DNA of 64,000 bases. Source: Pantoea sp050157905. Lineage in GTDB: Bacteria; Pseudomonadota; Gammaproteobacteria; Enterobacterales; Enterobacteriaceae. Below, piece by piece: positions 26,739-35,172 of this stretch (position 1 is the stretch's first letter; each line of letters begins with the position of its first letter). The position numbers were made by a program, and so were the translations under genes. Location: the NCBI RefSeq assembly GCF_050157905.1, contig NZ_JBKIWZ010000001.1, positions 1,488,001-1,552,000 of the forward strand. Reading direction: 5' to 3'. A model generated the notes under the pieces. That model was not told the DNA's origin and searched no databases. It saw nothing but the letters and a program-made list of their open reading frames with translations.

Positions 26739-28412
26739 TCAGCGCCCGGGCTTTGCCTCGTCGCGCAGTTCGCGTCGCAATATCTTGCCAACGTTGGTTT
26801 TGGGCAACTCATCCCGAAACTCAATGATTTTCGGCACCTTATAACCGGTCAGCTGACGGCGACAGTGGTCGAGCACCTCTTCTTTGGTCAGCGAGGCCTC
26901 TTTTTTGACGATGCAGACTTTCACCGCTTCACCCGAAAGATCGCTCGGCACGCCAATCGCTGCGGCTTCACGCACTTTAGGGTGCTGCATCAGCACATCT
27001 TCGATTTCATTCGGGTAGACATTGAAGCCTGACACCAGAATCATATCTTTTTTGCGGTCCACGATGCGAATAAAGCCCTCCTCATCAACGGTAACAATAT
27101 CACCGCTGTGGAGCCAGCCATTTTTCAGCACCTCCGCCGTGGCTTCCGGATGCTGCCAGTAGCCCAGCATCACCTGTGGGCCGCGGATGCAGAGCTCGCC
27201 AGGTTCACCCGGTGACACTTCATTACCGGCATCATCCAGAATCAGGACATCGGTCGACGGAACCGGCAGGCCAATACTGCCAGTGTGGCAGCTGATGTCA
27301 TAAGGATTCACCGACACCAGCGGCGAACACTCGGTCAGGCCGTAGCCCTCCAGCAGGTAGTGGCCGGTCAGTTTTTCCCAGCGTTCAGCCACTACTTTCT
27401 GCACCGCCATCCCGCCGCCCGCGGAGAGGCGCAGCGTCGAGAAATCAAGCTTGTTAAACTGCTCATCGTTGAGGAGCGCGTTAAACAGCGTGTTCACGCC
27501 GGTAATGGCGGTAAACGGCACTTTACCCAGCTCTTTTACAAAGCCGGGAATATCGCGCGGATTGGTAATCAACAGGTTCTGCCCACCCAGTTCAAGGAAA
27601 AGCAGGCCATTCACGGTCAGGGCAAAGATGTGATAAAGCGGCAATGCAGTGACTACAAACTCTTTACCGTCACGCAGCATTTTGCCATAGGTCGCGCGGG
27701 TCTGTTCAATATTTGCCTGCATGTTGCGATGGGTCAGCATCGCCCCTTTCGCGACGCCGGTTGTACCGCCGGTATACTGCAGGAAAGCGAGATCGTCATT
27801 GGACACCGTCGGGCGCTGATAAGGCAGCGAGCCCCCCTCCTCCAGCACCTGGCGGAATGAGATAGCGCCCGGCAGGTGGTATTTCGGTACCAGCTTCTTC
27901 ACATATTTGACGACAAAATTGACCAGCGTAGCTTTGACGGGTGCCAGCTGATCCCCCATCCGGGTCAGAATGACATGGCGAACCGGGGTTTCAGCCACCA
28001 CTTTTTCCAGCGTGTGGGCAAAGTTGGAAACGATAACAATGGCGCTGGCGCCACTGTCATTGAGCTGATGCTTGAGCTCGCGCGGCGTATAGAGTGGATT
28101 CACATTGACCACGACCATCCCCGCACGCAGCACACCAAACAGGGCCACTGGGTACTGGAGCAGATTGGGCATCATCAGCGCCACCCTGTCACCGGCTTTC
28201 AGGCCCAGCCGTTGCTGGAGGTAGGCGGCAAACGCGCGGCTTTTCTCCTCCAGCTGCCGAAAGGTCATCTTCTGACCCATGTTCAGAAAAGCGGGTTGAT
28301 CGGCGTAGCGTTTCACGGCCTGCTCAAACAGATCGACCAGAGAAGTATAACGATCTGCACTTATTTCGGCAGGCACATCTGCCGGGTAGCGTTTCAGCCA
28401 AACCTTATTCAA
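26739..28412 (-). CDS. fadD: Long-chain fatty acid--CoA ligase
   Basis: Activates imported long-chain fatty acids to acyl-CoA at the inner membrane. The AMP-binding signature YTGGTTGVAKG and the ligase motifs GYGLTECSPLVS and GWLHSGDIVTVDEEGFIRIVDRKKD are present. Start is uncertain: TTG at 28412 gives NKVWLKRYPADVP as in E. coli (557 residues) with GGGGTGG upstream; an ATG at 28445 with GAGG five bases upstream would add 11 residues. Repressed by FadR in E. coli; a FadR-like operator lies about 40-90 bases upstream. Separated from rnd by a terminator. Confidence 0.95.
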   Translation of the reverse strand: MNKVWLKRYPADVPAEISADRYTSLVDLFEQAVKRYADQPAFLNMGQKMTFRQLEEKSRAFAAYLQQRLGLKAGDRVALMMPNLLQYPVALFGVLRAGMVVVNVNPLYTPRELKHQLNDSGASAIVIVSNFAHTLEKVVAETPVRHVILTRMGDQLAPVKATLVNFVVKYVKKLVPKYHLPGAISFRQVLEEGGSLPYQRPTVSNDDLAFLQYTGGTTGVAKGAMLTHRNMQANIEQTRATYGKMLRDGKEFVVTALPLYHIFALTVNGLLFLELGGQNLLITNPRDIPGFVKELGKVPFTAITGVNTLFNALLNDEQFNKLDFSTLRLSAGGGMAVQKVVAERWEKLTGHYLLEGYGLTECSPLVSVNPYDISCHTGSIGLPVPSTDVLILDDAGNEVSPGEPGELCIRGPQVMLGYWQHPEATAEVLKNGWLHSGDIVTVDEEGFIRIVDRKKDMILVSGFNVYPNEIEDVLMQHPKVREAAAIGVPSDLSGEAVKVCIVKKEASLTKEEVLDHCRRQLTGYKVPKIIEFRDELPKTNVGKILRRELRDEAKPGR

Positions 28413-28482
28413 GGATCCACCCCGATAATTATGTTGTATTTCCATCGCTGCCTCAGCCAATCCGGTTTGTTAACAATATTTT

Positions 28483-28499
28483 AACTGATTGTACCAGTT
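28483..28499. promoter_or_regulatory. FadR operator upstream of fadD
   Basis: Seventeen-base imperfect palindrome AACTG-N7-ACCAGTT-type that follows the FadR consensus AACTGGTCNGACCNGTT with three differences. Position upstream of fadD is as expected for repression. Confidence 0.7.
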
Positions 28500-28564
28500 T
28501 GCCTGTTTCGGCATGTTGAGGTTGCGAAGTCCATCACTAAATTTCGTGCTGATAAAACAGACAA

Positions 28565-28599
28565 ATAAAAAGCCCGGTAGCGAGCACCGCGACCGGGCT
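28565..28599 (-). terminator. Terminator of the Slp-family lipoprotein gene
   Basis: On the minus strand, stem AGCCCGGT/ACCGGGCT with a 13-base loop followed by TTTTATT. Confidence 0.8.
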
Positions 28600-28620
28600 G
28601 AAAAGACTCAATTTTCACAC

Positions 28621-29217
28621 TTATTCGGTCAGAATGGTCTGCACCTCTGTCGGGCCAGTGTTGATCATGCCCCAGTAGGGATTAGGTCCCCAGTAGCCAC
28701 CGTGATGGCGGGTAGGCCCATACCAGATCCAGGGATCCACAGGCTGAGGCGGCGCCATCACCTGCTGCGTCAGCCGCCAGCGCTGGTAGCCGCGCACATC
28801 GATGACGACGAATTTGTAATCTGCCTCTCCGATTTTGCCCTGCTCGGTCCCTTTCAGTGTGCCCAGCACCGTGACATACTGATTCCGGACATCCACCGGA
28901 TCAACAAAACCGTGAATATCGGCATAAATACGGCCAACCGAGGCGGCACCCAGTCGCGGTCTTGCGCTGTCGTCCAGCGGCTGAGCCGCAATCTCCAGCC
29001 GTGTTTTGCCATTCAGATTCGTAACATTAACGACCTTGCCGCCAAAGCGCGACTCCTGCCCGACAAACAGCGCCGGGTCGCTCATCACACGCAACAGATC
29101 CTGCTGCGGCTGCGGTGAACTGCCCTGCAACGTGTCAGGAATAGAGACACACCCCGTTAACGCCAGCACACAGGTCAGCAGCAGACCTGAAAGCCCTTTA
29201 CCACAGATTGACGACAT
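28621..29217 (-). CDS. yeaY: Slp/YeaY family outer-membrane lipoprotein
   Basis: 198-residue lipoprotein. The signal peptide ends in a clear lipobox LTGC with the modified Cys23; the residue after is Val, which suggests outer-membrane sorting. The body resembles Slp/YeaY (ALFVGQESRFGGKVVNV, YADIHGFVDP, GYQRWRL). The C-terminus is rich in Trp, Tyr, Pro and Gly. In E. coli yeaY belongs to the sigma-E regulon; I did not identify such a promoter here. It lies between tsaB and fadD on the same strand, ending in its own terminator. Confidence 0.93.
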   Translation of the reverse strand: MSSICGKGLSGLLLTCVLALTGCVSIPDTLQGSSPQPQQDLLRVMSDPALFVGQESRFGGKVVNVTNLNGKTRLEIAAQPLDDSARPRLGAASVGRIYADIHGFVDPVDVRNQYVTVLGTLKGTEQGKIGEADYKFVVIDVRGYQRWRLTQQVMAPPQPVDPWIWYGPTRHHGGYWGPNPYWGMINTGPTEVQTILTE

Positions 29218-29276
29218 AGAGTTTCTCCCATCAGGTAAAGATTAGACTGGACGCATAACAATAAGTTGCGTCTCTT

Positions 29277-29975
29277 TTACCGGCCAGGTAACTTTTTCCA
29301 GGCGACCTCATTACGCAGGTAGGTAGGCTCTGCTGTTTCAGGCAGGCATGTCTCACTACGGGCCAGCGCCCGGGCTGCCAGCGGCAGCATATCCTCTGCG
29401 GCAGGCAGGGTCACGTCACTGGCGCTGAGCGTCAGCGGATGGCCCTGCTGGAGAGCCGGATAAGCCTGCCAGCCGGTGCCTGCGGTCATCCATTCGCCGG
29501 ACAGCGCCTGCATGCGGGCCAGGGCCGCCTCGGGCGAAAGCACGCTTTCTGTCAACTCACCCTGCCAGACGCCCTGCTCATCGCGCTGATATTCGGCCCA
29601 GTAAACCTCACCCATACGCGCATCAATCGCGGTTAATACCCGCGTGGCACCGTGCAGACGCCATGCGCCTTCCGCCAGCGTCGCCAGGGTCGATACGGCG
29701 ATCATCGGCAGAGCGGCACCCAGGGCCAGTCCCTGCGCTATCCCAATGCCAATGCGCACGCCGGTAAAGCTGCCAGGCCCCCGACCAAACGCAAGCGCGT
29801 CGAGCCCGGTCAGTTCCAGCTGCTGCGCCAGCAGCAGCTCTTCAACCAGCGGCAGAATGCGCTGGGTGTGATCGCGCGGGGCGATCTCAAATCGGGCATC
29901 AATCTGTTGCTGATTCAGCAAAGCGGCTGAACAGGCTTCTGTTGCCGTATCCAGCGCTAAAATTCGGGCTGACAT
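29277..29975 (-). CDS. tsaB: tRNA threonylcarbamoyladenosine biosynthesis protein TsaB
   Basis: Partner of TsaD in making t6A37 of ANN-decoding tRNAs; essential, ASKHA fold without full catalytic site. LALDTATEACSAAL at the N-terminus and GRGPGSFTGVRIGIGIAQGLALG are diagnostic. The ATG at 29975 has GAGG six bases upstream; an in-frame start at 30008 would add eleven unconserved residues. 232 residues, family length. Forms a unit with yoaA upstream (45 bases). Confidence 0.97.
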   Translation of the reverse strand: MSARILALDTATEACSAALLNQQQIDARFEIAPRDHTQRILPLVEELLLAQQLELTGLDALAFGRGPGSFTGVRIGIGIAQGLALGAALPMIAVSTLATLAEGAWRLHGATRVLTAIDARMGEVYWAEYQRDEQGVWQGELTESVLSPEAALARMQALSGEWMTAGTGWQAYPALQQGHPLTLSASDVTLPAAEDMLPLAARALARSETCLPETAEPTYLRNEVAWKKLPGR

Positions 29976-30020
29976 GACTACCTCAGAAGAAAGAAAAACG
30001 GCGCGCATTTTAGCACAAAA

Positions 30021-31937
30021 TTACGCATCGGGTTTGGGTTGCTGGCGGATAAAGGCGATCGCGCGCGCGATGTCCCGGGTGCGCGGCGTCGGCGGCAGGC
30101 TGTTGAGGAACAGTGCGCCATAAGGCCGCGACACCAGCCGTTGATCGCAGATCACCAGCACACCGCGATCGTCCGTGTCGCGAATCAGACGTCCCACGCC
30201 CTGCTTCAGGGTGATTACCGCATCCGGCAACTGCACGTCGGCGAAGGGATCACCGCCGCGGATACGGCAATCTTCCATCCTGGCTTTTAACAGCGGATCT
30301 TCCGGCGAGGTAAAGGGGAGTTTGTCGATGATCACCAGCGACAACGCATCCCCACGCACATCCACGCCCTCCCAGAAACTGCTGGTCGCCACCAGCAGGG
30401 CGTTGCCTTTTTCGATAAACTGTTTGAGTAACTGGCCTTTGCTGGTTTCACCCTGCACCAGCACCGGCAGCGTCATTGAGGCGCGGAACTCGGCCGCCAG
30501 TTCCCGCATCATCAGGTGCGAGGTGCAGAGAAAGAAGCAGCGGCCTTTGTTGGCATCGATCAGCGGCTTCATCATCGCGGCCAGCTGACGCGCGCCGCCG
30601 GGGCGGTTAGGCTCCGGCAGATTGCGCGGCACGCAGAGCAGCGCCTGCTTCGCAAAATCGAACGGGCTGTTGAGAATCAGGCTCTTCGCCGCATTGACCC
30701 CCAGCCGTTCGGCGAAGTGGGCCATGTTCTCATTGACCGCCAGCGTCGCGGAGGTAAATATCCATGCAGCCTTGCGGTTGTCCATCACTTCACGGAAACG
30801 CTCGGCTACCGACAGCGGCGTCAGCGCCAGAATAAAGTGACGTGATGTACATTCATACCAGTAGCTGTAGCCCGGTTCGTTAATTGCCCGCAGACGTTTC
30901 AGTCGGTCCCGATAGAGTGCGGCCCGTTCAAAAGCAGCATCCAGCAGTGCGGATCGGCCCAGCGACAGTTTGATGACGTCATAGCAAAGCTCAAGCGCGT
31001 CATCCAGCAGCGTGAACATGCGCAGAATCGCGTTATCACTAAGCAGCTCGCGCAGATTACCTCGAAAGCCGGGATCGCCTAATGCCAGCCGAAAGTCCTG
31101 CGCGCACTGGGCCAGCCGGTCAGCTGATTTCTGCAGTTGCTGGGCATCGCGCACTTCAGTGCGGTAGGCGGTGATAATGTCTTTGGCGAGGTCGAGTAAC
31201 TGGCGACTGGAGAGTTGCTGACCAAAATACTGGCTGGCGATATCGGGTAGCTGATGGGCTTCGTCGAATATCATCACGTCCGCTTCGGGGATCAGTTCGC
31301 CAAAGCCCCCCTCCTTTACCACCAGGTCAGCGAGAAACAGATGGTGATTCACCACCACGACATCCGCGTCCATCGCGCGCTTTCGCGCTTTGACTACGAA
31401 ACATTCTTTATAACGCGGGCAATCGGTGCCGAGGCAGTTGTCATTTGTGCTGGTGACCAGTGGCCAGACCGGGCTGTCTTCAGTCACACCAGCACAGCTG
31501 CTGATATCACCATCTTCGGTCTGAGATGACCAGCTTCGCAGCGTCACCATGTCGGTCAGCGCCTGAACGGTAAGATCGCCTCCCGCCATCGACTGCTGTT
31601 CCATGCGTTCCAGACAGAGGTAGTTAGATCGCCCTTTCAGCAGAGCGGTTTTGCCTTTGAACTTCAGCGCGCGGGTCATGGTGGGCAGATCGCGGCCATA
31701 GAGCTGGTCCTGTAGCGCTTTGGAACCGGTGGAGACAATCACTTTTTTACCGGCCCGCAACGCGGGCGCCAGATAGGCATACGTTTTGCCGGTACCGGTT
31801 CCGGCTTCAACCACCAGTTCGCCCTGCTGTTTTACGGCGTCCGAAACCGCCTGCGCCATTTGACGTTGTGCTTCTCGCGGCCTGAAACCTGCGATCGCCT
31901 GCGCCAGTGCGCCATCCACTGCAAAATCGTCTGCCAC
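30021..31937 (-). CDS. yoaA: DinG-family ATP-dependent helicase YoaA
   Basis: Superfamily 2, XPD/DinG-like iron-sulfur helicase; in E. coli it works with the chi subunit of DNA polymerase III at blocked replication forks. Walker A EAGTGTGKT at 44-52, four cluster cysteines Cys108, Cys168, Cys173 and Cys179, DEAH box at 225-228 and the late motif QGVGRLIRDTDDRG. 638 residues, as expected. Upstream lies the accessory insert; in E. coli yoaB is the divergent neighbour. Confidence 0.96.
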   Translation of the reverse strand: MADDFAVDGALAQAIAGFRPREAQRQMAQAVSDAVKQQGELVVEAGTGTGKTYAYLAPALRAGKKVIVSTGSKALQDQLYGRDLPTMTRALKFKGKTALLKGRSNYLCLERMEQQSMAGGDLTVQALTDMVTLRSWSSQTEDGDISSCAGVTEDSPVWPLVTSTNDNCLGTDCPRYKECFVVKARKRAMDADVVVVNHHLFLADLVVKEGGFGELIPEADVMIFDEAHQLPDIASQYFGQQLSSRQLLDLAKDIITAYRTEVRDAQQLQKSADRLAQCAQDFRLALGDPGFRGNLRELLSDNAILRMFTLLDDALELCYDVIKLSLGRSALLDAAFERAALYRDRLKRLRAINEPGYSYWYECTSRHFILALTPLSVAERFREVMDNRKAAWIFTSATLAVNENMAHFAERLGVNAAKSLILNSPFDFAKQALLCVPRNLPEPNRPGGARQLAAMMKPLIDANKGRCFFLCTSHLMMRELAAEFRASMTLPVLVQGETSKGQLLKQFIEKGNALLVATSSFWEGVDVRGDALSLVIIDKLPFTSPEDPLLKARMEDCRIRGGDPFADVQLPDAVITLKQGVGRLIRDTDDRGVLVICDQRLVSRPYGALFLNSLPPTPRTRDIARAIAFIRQQPKPDA

Positions 31938-32175
31938 ATACCCTCACTAAGAACGGCAAAAACACTGTAATTATGTCAGTATTGGAATGACAAATCAAAA
32001 TGGATAATTTTCAATTAGTTAAGTGACATCAGCGTTTGAGACTGCATCGGCAGTCTTCTTGATTCAGGCTTATTACTAACTGAAAGGCGGCCAATCGCCG
32101 CCTTATGAGAAGTGTGCAGGGTGCCGTCAGACCCGACAGCGTGGTCACAGAGTAAGGAGAGACAGCAATCGCCTG

Positions 32176-32913
32176 CTACTCAACAATCATGCGACCATTA
32201 AGCGGCTGCAGAGGACGATTGTTGGTCGTTTTCAACGCTGTTTTAAAAGCATCAAGCTGCGGCTGAGAGAGCGTAACGGGCTGTTTCATCACCAGCCAGC
32301 GTACCCCTTCGCTGCAAGGCGGGGTTGTCAGTGAACCGCTGAAGCGATAGTAGTGCAGGTCCTCCGGAAAAAGTGCGCGCAAATCGACCTGACGATTAAT
32401 AGTAACCTGCTGATTTTCTTTTTTTGGCATCGCGTCAATCAGAGGAACCAGCGCAGAATTTTCTTTGCCGACTTCAAACATGACGGCCACCACTGCCAGG
32501 TCACCATTCTCTTTGCTGTGAACAAAGTGGGCCTCCAGAGGGAAAATCTGCCCATTAATCCGATTTTCGGCGGGGGTATGAAAGTGATACTGCCGCAGCG
32601 TGAACTTTTCATTATCCAGCATAAAATCATCGTCTTCATCCACGGTCACCTGAATGGTATGGCCGTTATTAATGACTTTCTCAGCCGACGTGTGGTAGGC
32701 CAAATTCAGCGTCTGCAGATGGCCATCTATAGGATCTTTAATATTAATGGGTGACTGCGATTTTCCTTCATGGCAAAGATGGAAATCATGAGACAATTCA
32801 CTCCAGTGCTCAGGCCCTGCTTTCCCTTCATAACTCCAGTGTTGTTCCGCCGCATTGGCCAGGCTGGCAGACGCCAGCGCGATAAAAAAACTGACTAATT
32901 TAAATTTTCTCAT
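32176..32913 (-). CDS. Periplasmic alpha-carbonic anhydrase
   Basis: Hydrates CO2 to bicarbonate in the periplasm. The signal peptide ends at ANA (about residue 21). Zinc ligands His110, His112 and His129 are all present, and Cys47 and Cys200 can form the usual disulfide of bacterial enzymes; TTPPCSEGVRWLV is the conserved C-terminal block. I chose the ATG at 32913 (GGGATAA upstream); reading from 32943 adds ten residues before the signal. 245 residues. E. coli K-12 has no such enzyme at this place. It is the first gene of the yoaA-yoaB insert and looks more A+T-rich than its neighbours. Confidence 0.93.
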   Translation of the reverse strand: MRKFKLVSFFIALASASLANAAEQHWSYEGKAGPEHWSELSHDFHLCHEGKSQSPINIKDPIDGHLQTLNLAYHTSAEKVINNGHTIQVTVDEDDDFMLDNEKFTLRQYHFHTPAENRINGQIFPLEAHFVHSKENGDLAVVAVMFEVGKENSALVPLIDAMPKKENQQVTINRQVDLRALFPEDLHYYRFSGSLTTPPCSEGVRWLVMKQPVTLSQPQLDAFKTALKTTNNRPLQPLNGRMIVE

Positions 32914-33283
32914 TTTATCCCATATTAACCCGCTGAATTTCACCAGGGATAATATTCGCTGAGCACTGACTTCAGCAAGATAACAAAATGCGATTAATTA
33001 GCACTTAAGAAAAATAATCGGTGCATTATGTTTATCAGTGTTAATTAAATTAACATACAAGACGAATTCTTTAAATTAACGCAACCAGTTAACGCGTTTA
33101 TGCGTTACTTTGTGAGTATCAGTTGTCTGAATCAAAATCGGAGTTTTAACAAAAGCGCAATCAGAGCAAGCGCTACAAACTGTGTTACGACTCAGGCAAG
33201 AACCGCAAAACAGCCAGAAAGCCGTTTTGCGGTATACGAGGCATACAGATGGGTAAACCGACCAGAAACCTTGCTCAGGCTAA
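32914..33283. other. Intergenic region upstream of the carbonic anhydrase gene
   Basis: A+T-rich promoter region for the minus-strand carbonic anhydrase gene. It contains a ten-base perfect stem ACCGCAAAAC/GTTTTGCGGT (33202-33211 with 33224-33233), probably the end of the small minus-strand gene at 33284-33391. An open frame on the plus strand (33100-33393) has no ribosome-binding site and runs antisense to that gene. Confidence 0.4.
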
Positions 33284-33391
33284 TCAGACATCTTTCTCTG
33301 ACGGGTCGATTTCTTCATCCTCTCCCTCGTCTTCCGGATAGATTTCAGCATCATCTGGCAGGGGTTCAACGTAATCAGGACGTTCAGACAT
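33284..33391 (-). CDS. Small acidic protein, 35 residues, unknown
   Basis: An ATG with a perfect GGAGG seven bases upstream opens a 35-codon frame: it begins MSERPDYVEPLPDD and ends DPSEKDV. Sixteen of 35 residues are Asp or Glu and only two are basic, so it is strongly acidic and probably unstructured or a binding peptide. No signal or membrane segment. A near-perfect inverted repeat (33409-33428) sits just upstream of the ribosome-binding site and a hairpin follows the gene. I do not recognise a family. The quality of the start signal is the main evidence. Confidence 0.6.
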   Translation of the reverse strand: MSERPDYVEPLPDDAEIYPEDEGEDEEIDPSEKDV

Positions 33392-33408
33392 AATTACCTC
33401 CGGTGTTA

Positions 33409-33428
33409 AAATAGCAATTTTGCTATTT
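33409..33428. repeat. Inverted repeat upstream of the small acidic gene
   Basis: AAATAGCAA and TTGCTATTT, nine-base perfect arms separated by TT. Its place, about ten bases upstream of a ribosome-binding site, suggests an operator or leader hairpin. Confidence 0.6.
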
Positions 33429-33783
33429 GCGTTAAGTGTAGCTGAGTTCTGCACACTTCTGCTGTCAGAGAGGTAAAAAAAGATAAGTCACTGATAATGT
33501 AAGATCTGTAAACCCGGTGTTTCTTATTGCCTGACGTCTGCAGTGGTGTTCATTGAGCAGGATTAACAGGTCACGCTATACACGTCTCAATCCTAATCCG
33601 GCGATGAAGCAATAAGCCTGCAGCGCGTTCAGCTGAGCCGGGAGAAAGATACGCCGCACCTTCTCCGGACATAATATGCCCGGAACAAAGCCGAAGGCAG
33701 AGACCTGTAACCTCAGAATTTAAACAAAGTATCAATTGGAGTTCAACGCATATTGTTGTTGAGAGATCGGTTCTTTATTATGA
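33429..33783. other. Non-coding stretch in the accessory insert
   Basis: About 355 bases with only very short frames, lacking ribosome-binding sites. Small hairpins near 33660-33690 (TCCGG/CCGGA). Nothing else recognised. Confidence 0.3.
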
Positions 33784-33897
33784 ATGAACAGAAAAACAGA
33801 TAGGTTCGAAAGAGAATATATTACTGCCATTGCAGTGCTTATTTTCACCTTATATTTTGTTGATAACATCCGCACTGAATCTGGCCGCTGGAAGTGA
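33784..33897 (+). CDS. Possible small membrane protein, 37 residues
   Basis: A frame of 37 codons with a basic N-terminus (MNRKTDRF) followed by one predicted membrane helix (YITAIAVLIFTLYFV) and a short polar tail. The positive-inside arrangement would place the N-terminus in the cytoplasm. There is no convincing ribosome-binding site (only GAGAG about 18 bases away), so this is tentative. Confidence 0.25.
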   Translation: MNRKTDRFEREYITAIAVLIFTLYFVDNIRTESGRWK

Positions 33898-33987
33898 ACA
33901 GAGTCAACCTGCTTTTGCGGTCAGAAAAAAGAGCTAAGGCGCCGTTGCCGGGCTTTCATATTTCATTAAAAAACCAGGAGGTATTTA

Positions 33988-34222
33988 ATGTTAAAATTTG
34001 CACACTGCACACTGCACACTGATGCTTCTCACCCTCAGCGGGTGTTCTCTGAACACAGAACCTCCTGCAGCGTCGGCCACACAGCACAGCCAGGTTCTCT
34101 TACCGCCCGTCGCTACGGAAATCAACCCGGCTCAGCGTCGGGCAATAATGTCGGGTGAACGCCCTGACTGGTCTGACAGTGATCCGCTTTCGGGTTTGAA
34201 GCATTCACCCTATAAAAAATAA
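33988..34222 (+). pseudogene. Small lipoprotein with signal sequence split by a 7-bp repeat
   Basis: An excellent CAGGAGG precedes the ATG at 33988, but that frame runs out of phase after 3 copies of CACACTG and ends as a 56-residue nonsense peptide. With two copies the frame would read straight into a lipoprotein signal: MLKFAHCTLMLLTLSGC with lipobox LSGC at residues 14-17, and a 75-residue product ending HSPYKK at 34222. The mature part is Pro/Ser-rich with a SGERPDWSDSDPL segment. A TTG at 33998 or the internal ATG at 34022 could give some expression. Family not recognised. Either a broken gene or a switchable one. Confidence 0.6.
34001..34021 (+). repeat. Three perfect tandem copies of CACACTG
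   Basis: Heptanucleotide repeat inside the coding start of the lipoprotein gene. Each gain or loss shifts the frame by one. Confidence 0.95.
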
Positions 34223-34305
34223 ACCCGGACCTCACGCTGTAACCGTGCTTTACGCCTGCCGGGCGGTGAAGCCTGTCAGTATGACAGCGCACTGGTGCGC
34301 CTGAA

Positions 34306-34473
34306 TCAGGCTCGGATATAGAGCGCACCCGCCAGCATGACGATAAACAGTACAATAAATGTGATTACGCCTTGTTTGCGGCCTTTAGACAGACCGACAA
34401 AAGCTGAAACCACAACAAACAGAAGCGTCAGTGCGCCTGCCATAACCCAAAACAGATACTGCGTATTCGCCAT
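34306..34473 (-). CDS. Small two-helix membrane protein, 55 residues
   Basis: ATG at 34471-34473 with GAGG eight bases upstream. Two hydrophobic helices (about residues 8-27 and 35-53) joined by a basic hairpin GLSKGRKQG, which predicts both ends outside and the loop in the cytoplasm. Good start signal and clean membrane topology support coding. No family recognised; a larger antisense frame on the plus strand (34337-34744) lacks these properties. Function unknown. Confidence 0.6.
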   Translation of the reverse strand: MANTQYLFWVMAGALTLLFVVVSAFVGLSKGRKQGVITFIVLFIVMLAGALYIRA

Positions 34474-34812
34474 GTGCTCATCCTCTTTCTGTGGCGCTAG
34501 CTTTTATTTGATTTATAACATTTTTCAGCTTGTCCTGCCTCCAGTTCTCATTTTGCTTCCGCTGGTCAGCACCGGGCACAGATTTAACCCCGTTTCCGGG
34601 CTGTTCATGCGGTCCGGTGACAATGTGATGAAGTTATCAAATAGAGCGGATCACACTCTCGAAACGAACTCGCGAATTATACTGATGAAATCAGCGCAAT
34701 ACCGGAATATGTCCTCCGGGGCTGACGTGCTGCGACGTGCCTAATATTGTCAATCAGACAGTATTAAGCAGCTGGCTTAAACCTGACTGCCTGCTCCGGG
34801 CGGAGGAATGCT
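34474..34812. other. Intergenic region between small genes
   Basis: No supported gene. A ten-base inverted repeat with one G.T pair (TAATATTGTC/GACAGTATTA, 34742-34766) lies 47 bases before the next lipoprotein gene and could be an operator or terminator. Confidence 0.35.
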
Positions 34813-35172
34813 ATGACCTTTTTTCGCATCGGCTTTCTGTCTGGCATGCTGCTGCTCTGCGGCTGCCAGACACCCACCCCTGACCAGGCACGTCAGCAGC
34901 AACCGATATTTCAGGGACAGAGCACCCGGACGGCTCCCCAGCTCAGCGATTGTATCTATCGCGGCTGGTCGACGACGACCGTCATTGCCCGCGATAACAC
35001 CACTCACACCCAGCCCAGAGGCAGCGACATCAGTGTTTACACCTGGGAAGACTCTATCTTTGCGGACATCTCCTCTCACCGGAAAGGATCAGATGTGAAA
35101 TATTTCACTACCTTCATGATGGCGCCTGAGGTGATGGCGGACAGGAAGGCGATTGTTCAGCGCTGCCTGTAG
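34813..35172 (+). CDS. Small lipoprotein, unknown
   Basis: 119-residue protein beginning MTFFRIGFLSGMLLLCGCQTPTPDQ: a short signal peptide with lipobox LCGC (modified Cys18). The mature part contains two further cysteines (about 47 and 118), which could form a disulfide in the periplasm, and a central TTTVIARDNTTHTQPRGSD segment. GGAGG lies nine bases before the ATG; another ATG at 34808 is out of frame. Last gene of the insert, ahead of yoaB on the same strand. No family recognised. Confidence 0.7.
   Translation: MTFFRIGFLSGMLLLCGCQTPTPDQARQQQPIFQGQSTRTAPQLSDCIYRGWSTTTVIARDNTTHTQPRGSDISVYTWEDSIFADISSHRKGSDVKYFTTFMMAPEVMADRKAIVQRCL

Noticed and set aside
34337..34744. Open frame of 135 codons, plus strand, in the accessory insert
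   Set aside because: No start signal and unusual composition; it is antisense to a better-supported two-helix protein.
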